From Podospora comata (taxonomy: Eukaryota; Ascomycota; Sordariomycetes; Sordariales; Podosporaceae), in the NCBI GenBank assembly GCA_017354895.1, contig CP071494.1, forward strand, positions 1,364,001 to 1,428,000: 64,000 nt of DNA, given 5' to 3'. Of the stretch, positions 35,841 to 46,156 are shown piece by piece. Under the pieces are notes generated by a model. It saw only the letters and a list, made by a program, of their open reading frames with translations, was not told the origin of the DNA and did no database searches. The stretch's first letter is position 1. The number at the start of each line of letters is the position of its first letter. The translations under genes and the position numbers were made by a program.

Positions 35841-36282
35841 TTACATAGCAAGTCTCTCGACCTTGTCGCGGAGGGCGCGGATCTTGGAGTTGAGGTCGGA
35901 AGCCTCGTTGGAGGTGAGGGAGACGGCGATCACGGCGCGGGAGACACCGCAGGCACGACCCTGTAGGAGTCATTAGTTATACTGCGTCTTCAGAACTTGA
36001 CGGACCAAAACATACCAGAGCAATCTTGCTGGGCACGTAAACGTAGGGCACGTTCTTCTCCTCAGAGATCAAGGGAATGTGGAGGACAATGCTGAGGGGA
36101 GCAGTGTCGGCGGCAAGGATGACGAGCTCGCTGGTGCCGCGGTTGATGGACTTGGTGGCCTCGTTGGCGCCCTTCTTGAGCTGCCTGTAGTGGCTGGCCT
36201 GCTGGACGCAGTCGAGAAGCTCCTGGACGAGAGCAGGGTCCTCGGCCTTGGGCCAGGCGGCAGAGTCGTTTTGACCAGACAT
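35841..36282 (-). CDS. SNU13: 13-kDa snoRNP/U4 snRNP protein Snu13 (15.5K)
   Basis: L7Ae-family protein that binds kink-turns in box C/D snoRNAs and U4 snRNA, nucleating C/D snoRNPs and the U4/U6.U5 tri-snRNP. Exons (minus strand) 36016-36282 and 35841-35960 give 128 residues, nearly identical in length to yeast Snu13 (126). The RNA-binding signature [17 protein letters not shown] is intact, followed by ENVPYVY-type sequence ([10 protein letters not shown]) and, after the intron, [15 protein letters not shown]. The start is the ATG before SGQND; an in-frame reading extends upstream but has no homology. It shares a 558-base divergent promoter with the proteolipid gene. Confidence 0.97.
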
Positions 36283-36840
36283 TGTCGGTGTGGAAATGGA
36301 TAGCGATAGTGTGTGCTTTTGTTTCCGATCGTCTCCAGGGTTCACTGCAGGTTTGCTCGCCCTGGGGGTGCTAGGGGATGTTGCTGGGGATTGCGACGTG
36401 AACGATGCAGAAGAAAGAGAAGATCTCAAAAATCAAAAATGCGCCTGCGAAAAAATTCATCCATGTGTTTGCGCCTGCCCACCACCACCCAGCCGAGAGT
36501 TTGGGCGGTGTGGGGTTTCTGCCGGGCAGTTGTGGCACGGTGGCACGGCGACAGCGACACGGTGACAACGCTTACCTAAGGCAAAGCTCGCTGGGGCCTG
36601 CCGAGCAAAGCTTTGCCCAGCCGATGCACAGCCAACCAACCTGCAACCTGGAAACACCTCGTCCAGCAAACACCAGCCAACAACTTGGAACCGTCATCCC
36701 CCCATCCACAGCAACTCGCCTTCAACCGCTGCCCGCCGACTTCAGTCAACAAACGCATCGCAACCACGCTTCCATCGCCTTCGAGCCTTTTATTTTCGAA
36801 TCTTCCCTCAGTCGATACAGCTTCGTGCTTAAACAACCAC
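36283..36840. promoter_or_regulatory. divergent promoter between SNU13 and VMA3
   Basis: 558 bases between two start codons that point away from each other, both housekeeping genes. No gene is supported inside; the open frames here have no domains. Co-regulation is possible but not shown. Confidence 0.6.
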
Positions 36841-37756
36841 AATGTCGGATCTCTGGTAAGCCGCTAGCCCGGGGGGTGTCCCCTCGCACTTCCAACCACC
36901 ACAACCACAACACACATACGCGGAGGCTGGAGCTATCCGCTCGCTATCGTCGACCACCACCACAAACACAACCCCCTCTTCAACACCATGCATTGGCTTT
37001 GCGCATCTGCTGCGATGCCTTCTTCTTGAATGGCTTTGCTAACATGCTTTTTGTCTACAGCCCCGTCTACGCGGTTAGTACCCTTGCTCCACCCCGTTGA
37101 AACCAACATCAGCTCTGCGGCGTCGGCCAATACACCTCGCTTCGACTCCATACCAAGATCAACATATACATACTAACATGCCGTAACAGCCCTTCTTCGG
37201 TGCCATGGGCTGCACTGCGGCCATCGTCTTCACCTGCCTGGGTGCCTCGTACGGTACCGCAAAGTCCGGTGTCGGTATCGCCGCCATGGGTGTTCTCCGT
37301 CCTGATCTCATCGTCAAGAGTATGTTGCACCCCTTCCCAAGTCAAGGGATGCTTGACTAAACCTTCCTCTAGACATTGTTCCCGTCATCATGGCTGGTAT
37401 CATTGGTATCTACGGTCTTGTCGTGTCTGTCTTGATTTCCGATGCTCTCACACAAGACTCCTACGCTCTCTACACCGGTTTCGTACAGCTCGGCGCTGGT
37501 CTCTCTGTCGGTCTCGCCGGCATGGCTGCTGGTTTCGCTATCGGTATCGTTGGTGACGCAGGTGTCCGCGGTACTGCTCAACAACCGAGACTGTTCGTCG
37601 GCATGATTCTCATTCTCATTTTCGCTGAAGTCTTGGGTAAGTTTGTGTCTGTCATGCATGCGCCGCAGCAAGCACTAACGACATGCAGGTCTGTACGGCT
37701 TGATTGTTGCTCTTCTCATGAACTCGAAGGCCACCATCAACACTGTCTGCGCCTGA
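36841..37756 (+). CDS. VMA3: V-type H+-ATPase proteolipid subunit c
   Basis: Forms the proton-carrying rotor ring of the vacuolar ATPase. Exons 36841-36854, 37061-37073, 37190-37319, 37373-37636 and 37689-37756 give 162 residues with four membrane segments: [60 protein letters not shown] and [20 protein letters not shown]. The essential proton-binding Glu is Glu138 in IFAEVLG. Two copies of the GAAYG-like repeat ([12 protein letters not shown] and [10 protein letters not shown]) are in place. The first two coding exons are only 14 and 13 bases long, so the N-terminus MSDLCPVYAPFFG is assembled from three exons. A 206-base first intron separates them. Confidence 0.96.
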
Positions 37757-38559
37757 GCGTCTCTTTTGGTTCTCGCCGCGGGCCGATGTGGACGGACAAG
37801 ATGGTTTATTGCAGCAAATCCACATCTCAACGCGGACCACACATCCACACTTCGCCTCGTCTCGTCCCTGTAATGGGCTCCGAGACGGGGGTACATCCGG
37901 GGTTGTCATGACATGGCGGAGATGATGATTGGTATACATTATTTGGGGGTTGAGCGAGCGGCGCATCTCGACGATTGGAACGGTTAATGGTTTGGTGGCA
38001 ACTCGGAACGTACATGTACTATTGTCTCATTATGGTTGCTTTATCACACTCGCGGGGTCTGGTTTTCTTTTTCTCATCATAGACGGATGATGGGCAAAGA
38101 CTGTAGTTTAGGTTGGAATGGTGTTCTTTGCTATCTGTGTGTTTCTCTTTGGTTTATGTGTGACGTTGCAAGGTGGCTGGCTGTGTGTGTGTTGTCATGG
38201 TAAGTGTTTTTGAGAAGATTGTGTTGGGAGTTGTTTTCTGACCCTGGCACAGTGTTTCTGGACCGCGTTTGGTTCCGTTTAAATCATTGAGAAGTATCGC
38301 TACTCTGTCCTTGTCAACACTTGTTACAACATCACTGTTCAGGTGCTTGATGTGAGGTTGGGTGGTCAACCAGGCTTTCCCCTTACTATCATGGGCTATC
38401 TTGTCTGACTTGTTGGTGTTGTCCCCACAGACATGTGACAGCCAGCAAAAGGCTTTGTTCCGAGTCACTCCACCACCACCACCACCACCACCACCACCAC
38501 CACCACCTTCTCCACAAAACCTCAATTTCTCTCACCACTCCACAACCCAAAATAGCCTC
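37757..38559. other. intergenic stretch between VMA3 and tRNA-Lys
   Basis: No supported gene. Contains the VMA3 3' region and a (CCA)n run at 38470-38507 about 50 bases before the tRNA. Confidence 0.6.
38470..38507 (+). repeat. (CCA)n microsatellite
   Basis: 38 bases of uninterrupted CCA units immediately upstream of the tRNA-Lys gene, in non-coding DNA. Confidence 0.9.
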
Positions 38560-38646
38560 GCCCGGCTAGCTCAATCGGTAGAGCGTGAGACTCTTAAGGA
38601 GTACTCCGAAATCTCAAGGTTGTGGGTTCGACCCCCACGTCGGGCT
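38560..38646 (+). tRNA. tRNA-Lys (CTT) with a 14-base intron
   Basis: Exons 38560-38596 and 38611-38646 form a 73-base tRNA. The A box TAGCTCAATCGGTA and B box GTTCGACCC are present. The acceptor stem GCCCGGC/GTCGGGC pairs fully, with one G-T pair. The anticodon stem TGAGA/TCTCA holds the loop CTCTTAA with anticodon CTT. The 14-base intron follows position 37, the normal place, and contains a self-complementary GGAGTACTCC. Confidence 0.96.
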
Positions 38647-39231
38647 CAATTCCCGATCTACGATCACTTTTTTGATGTTTTGACTGTATGTCTGTACTGC
38701 AGACAGGATTGGGTGATGTATTGTAATGTGGAGGGAAGGTGTGTCAACTTCTGTTTACAGCAGACAGGATCGGGTGATGTGATGTGGGGAGGGAGGATGT
38801 GGCAACTTCTTTTTGGTTGACTATGAATAACGTACGAGGAGACCTCTGCTCATGGTTTTCTCGCCTCAGTGTATATATCTATATATGTGTGTGTAATGTA
38901 GAAGACATTAAATCTCGAACTGAGCGGTATAAGTCTCTTGTACTCGTGCATTTTCACTCTCAGGGTTTTATAGGGACATGAGAAAGTTCCCTCGAGACAA
39001 GTGGTTCATAATGGGCCAACGAGGAACAAATACAGAAGAGGTGTGTTTGGTCATTGACGGACAGGGTGATCCTGGAGAGAATTGCTGGACGGTGAGAAGA
39101 TGGGCAAATAGACAGCCAATGCTTTGTCTTAGTAATTAGATATCAGATTGGTTTTGAGCCATCTGAAGTTGTCGTGGCTAGGACCCTGCCGACGGGAACC
39201 CAAACCTTCCCGTAGACTCCGGACGACTCCG

Positions 39232-39243
39232 AATACTAGTATT
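39232..39243. promoter_or_regulatory. palindrome AATACTAGTATT, copy 1
   Basis: Perfect 12-base palindrome flanked by CCG on the left and TCGG on the right (CCGAATACTAGTATTTCGG), so inverted CCG/CGG half sites surround it. Such an arrangement resembles sites of dimeric Zn2Cys6 regulators; the binding protein is unknown. Confidence 0.5.
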
Positions 39244-39419
39244 TCGGCAGTTGATGTCTTGTTTTGAGATGGATCGATCTTCAGCCCCAGGTGAAGGAAG
39301 GATCGCATTCGCAAAACGTTCACATTGTGATGATGCGATGTTCGTTCAAGGTGCAGGTGGAGAATGTGACAACGCAAACGCTGAAGAAGGGATCAACAAA
39401 TGCGACGGTGGTATTAGGT

Positions 39420-39431
39420 AATACTAGTATT
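39420..39431. promoter_or_regulatory. palindrome AATACTAGTATT, copy 2
   Basis: Same perfect 12-base core as copy 1, 188 bases downstream, followed by CCGCCG. Identity of a 12-base core twice within 200 bases is unlikely by chance. Confidence 0.5.
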
Positions 39432-40016
39432 CCGCCGTGTTGGGTGCCGCACCAGCCACGAATGAGGCTGGGATGGCTGGAATACTGACAGATTGTGGCT
39501 CGGACAGTGTCATGCAATGGGACGCGGGAACTGTCGAGTGGTCAATTGGGTTTGTTCAGCCGGGTTAGATTCCCCGCTATTTCTGCTGTGATCCTGCCAA
39601 TTGTTTTGCGCAGATGGGAGCTCGCTGCTTTCTCGGCCGGCGGGTGAGAGAGCGAGAGAGAGAGAGACAGACATGGGTCGGGAATGTCGTTGTAGTGTGC
39701 CAGCAAAGAGACACAGCAGCAGTAGCGAGCAGCAGCGAGTTTTGGCCCTTGTCGGATGTCTTTTGTACCTACCGTGTACAACGATTTTTGGGTGCTGTTT
39801 TTTCTCTCGATCCCGCTCCTTGTCGCGTTTCTCCTCCCCCTTTTCGACCTCAAGGCGCAGTGTTCTTTTTTTTCCCCTTCTTCTTCATACCTAGGTGTCG
39901 TAGTTTACCTCGCCTCTCTCTTGCGCCCGCCACCTACCATCATATCGAATCATATTCTTACGGTTACACTCCGCGCACCCTGTACGCGCTGCTGCTTACT
40001 CCACACCTCGACTAGG

Positions 40017-40030
40017 GAATACTAGTATCC
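40017..40030. promoter_or_regulatory. palindrome-like GAATACTAGTATCC, copy 3
   Basis: Shares AATACTAGTAT with the two upstream copies; GG lies on the left and CC on the right, so it is close to a symmetric GGATACTAGTATCC. It is 182 bases upstream of the ERG4 start codon. Confidence 0.45.
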
Positions 40031-40211
40031 AGATCGACCTAAACGACAGGGGTGTTGTTGTGTGTGGTGGGTGTGAGCTTGTTGCTTTGCTTTCACACAA
40101 TTTCCGATCTTTTTTCTTTTTGTTGCTGTTGTTGGTTTTGACCCCCAAGTACGATCACGCTCGAAAAGTATATAAGACTGCGCGCGCCTGCCCCGTCGCG
40201 TTGTGGTCAAT

Positions 40212-42220
40212 ATGTCTTCTGGGACTAGATATTCTCTGAGGCAGACGCCGAGGTGAGTTGATACTTTTTGTTTTTTTTTTGTTTTGTTTACACTACTGTT
40301 GCCCAACTTTGCCACCTGTTTACTTGGTGGTGGTGGTGGTCTCTGGCGCAAACTGGTGTCGCGTTTATCGTGTTTACACCCACCTAGGGGAATCAACCTC
40401 CCCTTTTGCGGTGTGGCCCGCTGGAATGCGCCGAGATCATGCCACACCCCTCTACAGCACTTGGTCGGTGATGAATGGGGTTGCTGACAGTATGGAACAG
40501 GAAAAAAGAACTGTTTGATGGCATGGTAGAAACGCCTGCTCGCCGCAACACCCGTCGCAAGAATCAGCCCTCTATCGCGGAATCCGACGCCGAGTCTACC
40601 TCAGCCTCCGAGACGGTTGCCAGCATGGCCACCAAATCTGTGCGCCAGCGTGGCGTCGCCAAGTTCACCGAGCACGTCGACAAGGCGGACGAGGTCCCTA
40701 CGGCCCCCACCACCCCCGAGAGCGACTCCTCCAAGCCCCTCCTCGACAAGAAGGTCAAGACCAATGGCGCCGCCGAGAAGGAGGAGAAGATTGTCGACGG
40801 GTGGAAGCCCGGTATGGACCCCAAGGTTGACCTCTCGGGCGAGTACGAGTTTGGTGGGCCTTGGTTCGTGTCTGTCATGATGATCGGATTCCCTCTTCTC
40901 ATGTGGTACATGTGGATCGGTGCCGAGTACTATGACGGCAAGCTCCCCCTCCCCGAGGCTGGTCAGTCCTGGACCGACTTTGGCAAGCACCTTTACAACC
41001 TCTGCTACACTGGCGCGTTCCCCCATGCCAAGGCTTGGGCCATTTACTGGATCTTTTTCGTTGTGGAGGGTGCCATGTACTGTCTGATGCCCGGTGTTTG
41101 GGCTTATGGCAAGCCCCTTCCTCACAAGAACGGCGAGCAGCTCAGGTACTACTGCTCGGCCTATGCCTCGTTCTACACCACCATCGCCCTCGTTGCCGGC
41201 CTTCACTTTTCCGGCATCTTCCCGCTGTACACCATCCTCGACGAGTTTGGTCCCCTGCTCAGCGTGTCCATCTTCAGCGGCTGGCTGGTCTCGTTCATCG
41301 CCTACTTCTCGGCCCTCTACCGCGGCGCCCAGCACCGCATGTCTGGCAACCACATCTACGACTTCTTCATGGGCGCTGAGCTCAACCCCCGCATGTTTGG
41401 CATTCTCGACTTCAAGATGTTCTTTGAGGTGCGCATGCCCTGGTACATCTTGTTCCTCCTGTCGTGCGCCGCCGCGGCCCGCCAGTGGGACCAGTACGGA
41501 TATGTCTCTGGAGAAGTCGGCTTCCTGGTGCTCGCTCACTACCTTTACGGCAATGCTACTTCCAAGGGCGAGGAGCTGATTGTTTCTTCATGGGACATGT
41601 ACTATGAGAAGTGGGGCTTTATGTTGATCTTCTGGAACCTGTCCGGTGTTCCCCTGTCGTACTGCCACTGCACCTTGTATCTCGCCAACCACGACCCTTC
41701 GACGTACAGGTGGAACAGGTATTTCCTATTCGCGCTCTATGTGGCGTACCTGTTTGTGTACTGGGTCTGGGACACGACCAACAGCCAGAAGAACGCCTTC
41801 AGGGCCATCGAGAAGGGCAAGCTGGTGAAGCGCAAGACGTTCCCCCAGCTGCCGTGGCAGGTGGTGAAGAACCCCAAGGTTATCGAGACGGGGTTGGGGG
41901 ACAAGATTTTGGCGGATGGGTGGTACGGCAAGGCGAGAAAGATTCACTATAGCTGTGATACGTTTTTTGCGCTGAGCTGGGGGTTGATTACTGGGTTTGA
42001 GAGCCCGTTCCCGTGGTTTTATGGGGTTTTCTTTACGATTATGATTGCGCACAGGGCGTGGAGGGATATTCACCGTTGCAGGGAGAAGTATGGGGAGGCT
42101 TGGAAGGAGTATGAGAGGCAGGTGCCTTATTTGTTTATTCCGGTAAGTTTGACACTCATTCTGCGAATCTGGGGTTGGAAAAGGGGGTTGATGCTGACCG
42201 GATGTTAGTACGTCTTTTAA
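40212..42220 (+). CDS. ERG4: delta(24(24(1)))-sterol reductase Erg4
   Basis: Last enzyme of ergosterol synthesis, reducing the C24(28) double bond in the endoplasmic reticulum membrane with NADPH. Exons 40212-40252, 40501-42142 and 42209-42220 encode 564 residues. About 110 N-terminal residues are charged and variable; the multi-pass ERG4/ERG24 domain follows. Family landmarks are [29 protein letters not shown], the cytosolic loop [12 protein letters not shown] and the C-terminal signature [20 protein letters not shown]. The last exon is only 12 bases and supplies the YVF ending conserved in the family, plus the stop; without it the frame would run on into the intron. Intron 1 is 248 bases, long for this genome. 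Confidence 0.95.
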
Positions 42221-43380
42221 GGGGATGCGTGAACAGTGCCCGATGGGTTGGTTGTTTGGAGCTGCAGTTGCATTGCAGGTTGTCGGGTAGATGCATCATT
42301 GCGGGCAGGTGACACGTGGCCGCTACTTCGGGCACGGTTGAAGGGTGATGGGATGAACAGGTGGAATGAGGTTTGAAGTCTAATCCAGAAGAATGAAAGA
42401 ATTGATGATACGGGACGAACGATGATTTGGGTTAGGATGGGTATGGATACTGGTATGGGATAGGATATCCGATACCTTTGGTAGGATAAGGACGGGACGG
42501 ACGGACGGACGAAAGGGAATACCTGGGGTTGGTGATGTGAAAGGAAAAAGGATGGAAAGGAGGGTGGGATGGAGGGTTCAAAATTTGTTTGCTTTGAGTT
42601 TGTGTTTTCTGTTGTTGCTTTCTCATTTTTGCACAGCAGGAAGCAGGCGAAAGCAAAAGCGGGCGAGTTATAGTGGGATTTATCTCTTGTTGTAATTGTT
42701 AATGCCTTTTTTCGACATTTTTGGGTTGTTTTTTTTTTTTTTTTTTTGGAAGAGTTACATGTTTATTGGATTATTTTTGCGTGTTTGCTTTTTGATGTTT
42801 GGTGGTTTTGATGCTTTGATGTTGGGTCCTCGGATTCATGGGATTGCTGGAGTCATCAAAGACAGGAAGGGGTGTAATGAGCGAGCGAGTTCGTGTAGTT
42901 GATTCTTTGTGTGTTGAAAGGGCGTTTTCATGCCCAAGTTAGGTACCTACGATGATGATGATGATGATGATGATGATGATAATGATGATGATGATGATGG
43001 GTACTTGTATGTCTTTCAAAAAGGAATTTCATGGAATTCGTAAACATGTCAGAAGAGCACATACATAGGTAAACTTAGTATTGAAATTTACACATATAAT
43101 CTACTCTTCTTTTCAAGTTCAAAGCTATCCCCCTCCAGCCCCCCCCCTTTCTTTGGCCGCCCACATTTCGCTTAAATCAACTCTGTCGAAAAACAAATAC
43201 TCCCCATTACAAACAGTCTAAGAGAAAAAAGAGAGTGGGTATCTACAGCAATCCTACATCCTTTCACACAGCAGCAAAAAAAAAAAAAACGCCAAAACCA
43301 AAAACCACATGCTAGCCAACTCTCGCTATACGTGTTTCCCTCTCCTCATTTCCCCCCCATTTTTCTTCCCACACCAATCC
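42221..43380. other. intergenic stretch between convergent ERG4 and LCCL genes
   Basis: No supported gene. Contains a (GGAC)n stretch near 42489-42511, a T run at 42729-42747 and a long GAT microsatellite at 42951-42999. Confidence 0.6.
42951..42999 (+). repeat. (GAT)16 microsatellite with one interruption
   Basis: 49 bases of GAT units with a single AAT in the middle, in the 3' intergenic region between two convergent genes. Confidence 0.9.
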
Positions 43381-45438
43381 TCAAACCCCCCTCTTCCTCA
43401 GATCAACCATCATAACCTCCCTCGCCTCCTCCATCCCCTGCCCCTCCCTCCCACCAACCTCGTCCCTCACCCTAAGAGAAGGCCCAACCTTCATCTCCTC
43501 CCACCCCTCCCCGCCATCCCACCTCCCCGCCTTGGTGTAATCGCCCCTCGTCCCCCCCGAAACCCACGCAAAACGAAAGTATTCCGGCTCGTCCTTCACC
43601 AACCCCTTCGGCCGTGTCCACGTAACATTCGACACCACCCCACTGCTCCCAGCCCCGGGCGCAGAGTTGCCATCATCAAAATATGTCCTAAACCTCTCCA
43701 CGTCATTGACCAACACGCTGATGCCATCGTATGACGGGGCGGGCGGTGCCTCCCATGAGAAGGTTATGCTGGTGTTGGGAGAAATCTTCGGCTCATCAAT
43801 CACCGGAAGAGGCGACTGAATCGGCGCATCCCCCCTCAGAGCGAGCGCAGTCTGCAAAACCGGATCGAACCCCCATCTCGCGATCCCGTTGATAAACAAC
43901 CCCAGCAAAAGACCCTGAAACAACAACGACGGGCGAGTCTGAAGCGAGGTGCCAGGCAGGAGCAAAAGCGCGAGGATGTAATGATGAATACGCAAGTTCT
44001 GACCCGGCAACAGCAAGAAAATAATCAAGCAAACAGCAAACAACCCGTACAGTTTGAGGTGAGACCTCAACCTTGCTTCTTGCCTGAAAAACCAGATCTG
44101 GAAGACCACAGCAAAGAAGAGGACGATGATGATGATTGCCAAAGCGGCGCGGGCACCGGGTTGTTGGTTTATGTCGTGGCTGTTGAGCCGCTGGATGGGG
44201 ATGAAGTCAAAGGTGTAGTTTGTCAACGACCCAACCCACGCGCCGCCGAGCCAGAGGATCGTCTTTTCCACGTGGGCGGTCAGGCCTTTGAGGGTGCGCC
44301 GGATGCCCATCTTGTCGTACATCACCCAGGCGACGAACATGGCCGGGAGGTAGAGGCCGATTTCGCGGGAGAAGAGGGAGGCAAGGTCGGTGTAATTAGG
44401 AGTGTCCATTGCCATCCCGACTGTCCAGAACAGGCCGCTGAATTGGGTGAAGAAGAAGAGGCCTGGGTGGCTGACGAAGAGGGAGAAGACTGTGGTGAAA
44501 ACGACCGAGATGGCGAGGAGGGACCAGCGGGGGTCACGGGAGGAGCATTCGACGTCGGGTTCGAAGGTGAAGCTGAGGGGGAAGTAGGAGTCAAAGGGGA
44601 CCGAGGTGATGCCGTTGCGCTTGGTGCTGTTGTAGTTAGATTGGAGTCCCACCAGGCGGACGACACCACAACCGCCTGTGGCGTCCGAGATGACGCCCGC
44701 ATGGATGGCAGAACCGCAGATGAAGGAATCGCCTCTGTAGATGGCCGGTCCGTCTCCATCAGCAGGAGGCCCGCCGACGACCAGTGGCTTGTAGATGACT
44801 TCTTGATCGCCAACCGCCCGGGGATTCAACACCTGGTAACTCCCACAGTTGCCTGGGCACCTGAACGGGAAACCCCCATCATCAAACGGTCTGCAGTCGA
44901 TGCCGTCCAGGCCACAGCCGTTACCTGCGATCCAGTAGGTCGAGCCGCATCCAATCTTGACCAGTCTTCCCCATTCTGCAATCTCGCTCACCGATTGCCC
45001 GTTTTTGAGCGTAAAAGCAAAGGATACGATCCAGACGACGTACAAGACGAGCACAAGCGCGGCTCTGTGGAGTTTGTTGGGCAGGTACCTATCCAGTAAC
45101 ACAATCGGGAACTGCTGCACCTGGGGGAACAGCGGTTCGATCCGGAACCGTCGAGGTACAGCAGGCCCCTCGGTCCATTCGACACCAGCCTTTATCCACC
45201 GGCGCACCGGGTACGGAACCCACTTGAACCGTTTCCACGAATTTTCGTCTTGGATAAACCGTGGTGTTGGTGGGGAGCTGTCAGCCTCGTCTGCATTCCG
45301 GGCTTCTCGGATAGGCGCATCGGGGTGGTTGTTGTCGACGATAAGGATGTTGGCATTGCTCGAGGCAGCGGTGGACGTGGTACCGGAAGAGTCGCCGTTC
45401 ACACCTGCTTCTCTCTCGATATCATTTGTCTCGCCCAT
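43381..45438 (-). CDS. multi-pass membrane protein with an LCCL domain
   Basis: Intron-free gene for 685 residues starting at the ATG before GETNDIER. The N-terminal 120 residues are cytosolic and charged. A first membrane segment (ALVLVLYVVWIVSFAFTL) precedes a cysteine-rich LCCL-type domain (residues about 165-285) with the recognisable core YRGDSFICGSAIHAGVISDA. About eight more hydrophobic segments follow, for example WSLLAISVVFTTVFSLFV, LAIIIIVLFFAVVFQIWF and LYGLFAVCLIIFLLLPG, then a C-terminal domain of about 150 residues. LCCL domains are thought to bind lipids or polysaccharides outside the cell; the fungal membrane members have no established function. It shares a 718-base divergent promoter with the queuine-transferase subunit gene. 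Confidence 0.88.
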   Translation of the reverse strand: MGETNDIEREAGVNGDSSGTTSTAASSNANILIVDNNHPDAPIREARNADEADSSPPTPRFIQDENSWKRFKWVPYPVRRWIKAGVEWTEGPAVPRRFRIEPLFPQVQQFPIVLLDRYLPNKLHRAALVLVLYVVWIVSFAFTLKNGQSVSEIAEWGRLVKIGCGSTYWIAGNGCGLDGIDCRPFDDGGFPFRCPGNCGSYQVLNPRAVGDQEVIYKPLVVGGPPADGDGPAIYRGDSFICGSAIHAGVISDATGGCGVVRLVGLQSNYNSTKRNGITSVPFDSYFPLSFTFEPDVECSSRDPRWSLLAISVVFTTVFSLFVSHPGLFFFTQFSGLFWTVGMAMDTPNYTDLASLFSREIGLYLPAMFVAWVMYDKMGIRRTLKGLTAHVEKTILWLGGAWVGSLTNYTFDFIPIQRLNSHDINQQPGARAALAIIIIVLFFAVVFQIWFFRQEARLRSHLKLYGLFAVCLIIFLLLPGQNLRIHHYILALLLLPGTSLQTRPSLLFQGLLLGLFINGIARWGFDPVLQTALALRGDAPIQSPLPVIDEPKISPNTSITFSWEAPPAPSYDGISVLVNDVERFRTYFDDGNSAPGAGSSGVVSNVTWTRPKGLVKDEPEYFRFAWVSGGTRGDYTKAGRWDGGEGWEEMKVGPSLRVRDEVGGREGQGMEEAREVMMVDLRKRGV

Positions 45439-46156
45439 GTTTTTACCCACCTACGGCCCAAGGACAACAGCAAACAAGACACAACAAAGAGGGACGGACG
45501 GGCAGGGTAAACGAGCAATTGTATTTAGGAACTCAAAGAAGGAAAAAAATACAACGAGGCAGAAAACAACTAGGGACGGCAGAGGAGGGGGAGCATAGCC
45601 AAGGACATGTCGGGATAAGCAATGACAAACAACAAATGCCATTAACAACCGTCCGAACTCCGAGAAGCCCGCGCCCGTCTCAACTGGCTTTTTAGCGCAA
45701 CGCTGGCACACGCTGCCCTGTTCCTGTCCCCCTGTAGGCAGGGCTGAATGCGGGGACCCTAGTCGCTGCCTGACGTAAGCACGGACTGGAGACCCCAGTG
45801 GATATCTCATTAGCGGGTGCATCAGCCCCGATAGAAACAAAACCGTTTGACCCCAAGGTTTCCACTTTGGGCGACTGGGTGCTTGGCATCGAGGGGCAGC
45901 ATGAGAGCCGGCAGTGGGTGTTTGAAATTGATTCGTGAGTTAATCGTTGACATAATAAATGAAGGAGAGAAAGTACTAACATCTTCGAGCAAGACAGAGT
46001 TTGATTGATATCTCGAGTTGTGTTGCCTGAAGTACCAGGATCATCGTTACCAGTCTGCTGGGTCAGACGCTGTCAAAGGATTTGATTTTCACTCGGTTCA
46101 GGAAAGACCTGAGGTCCAAGCTCGCTCATACAACCATCAACTGCAAAACTCGCAAA
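45439..46156. promoter_or_regulatory. divergent promoter between the LCCL and QTRT2 genes
   Basis: 718 bases between opposite-facing start codons; no gene supported inside. Confidence 0.55.

Larger units (their letters stand above)
38647..40211. promoter_or_regulatory. 1.6-kb region upstream of ERG4 with repeated palindromes
   Basis: No supported gene. It holds three near-identical palindromes at 39232, 39420 and 40018, listed separately, and a T/C-rich leader before the start codon at 40212. A GA run lies at 39649-39668. Confidence 0.55.

Noticed and set aside
43861-43885. GATCGAACCC resembling a reverse-strand tRNA T arm
   Set aside because: It lies inside the LCCL-protein coding sequence and lacks the remaining tRNA arms.
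43981-45099. A 372-codon plus-strand open frame opposite the LCCL gene
   Set aside because: No domain and strong acidic bias caused by the antisense of membrane segments.
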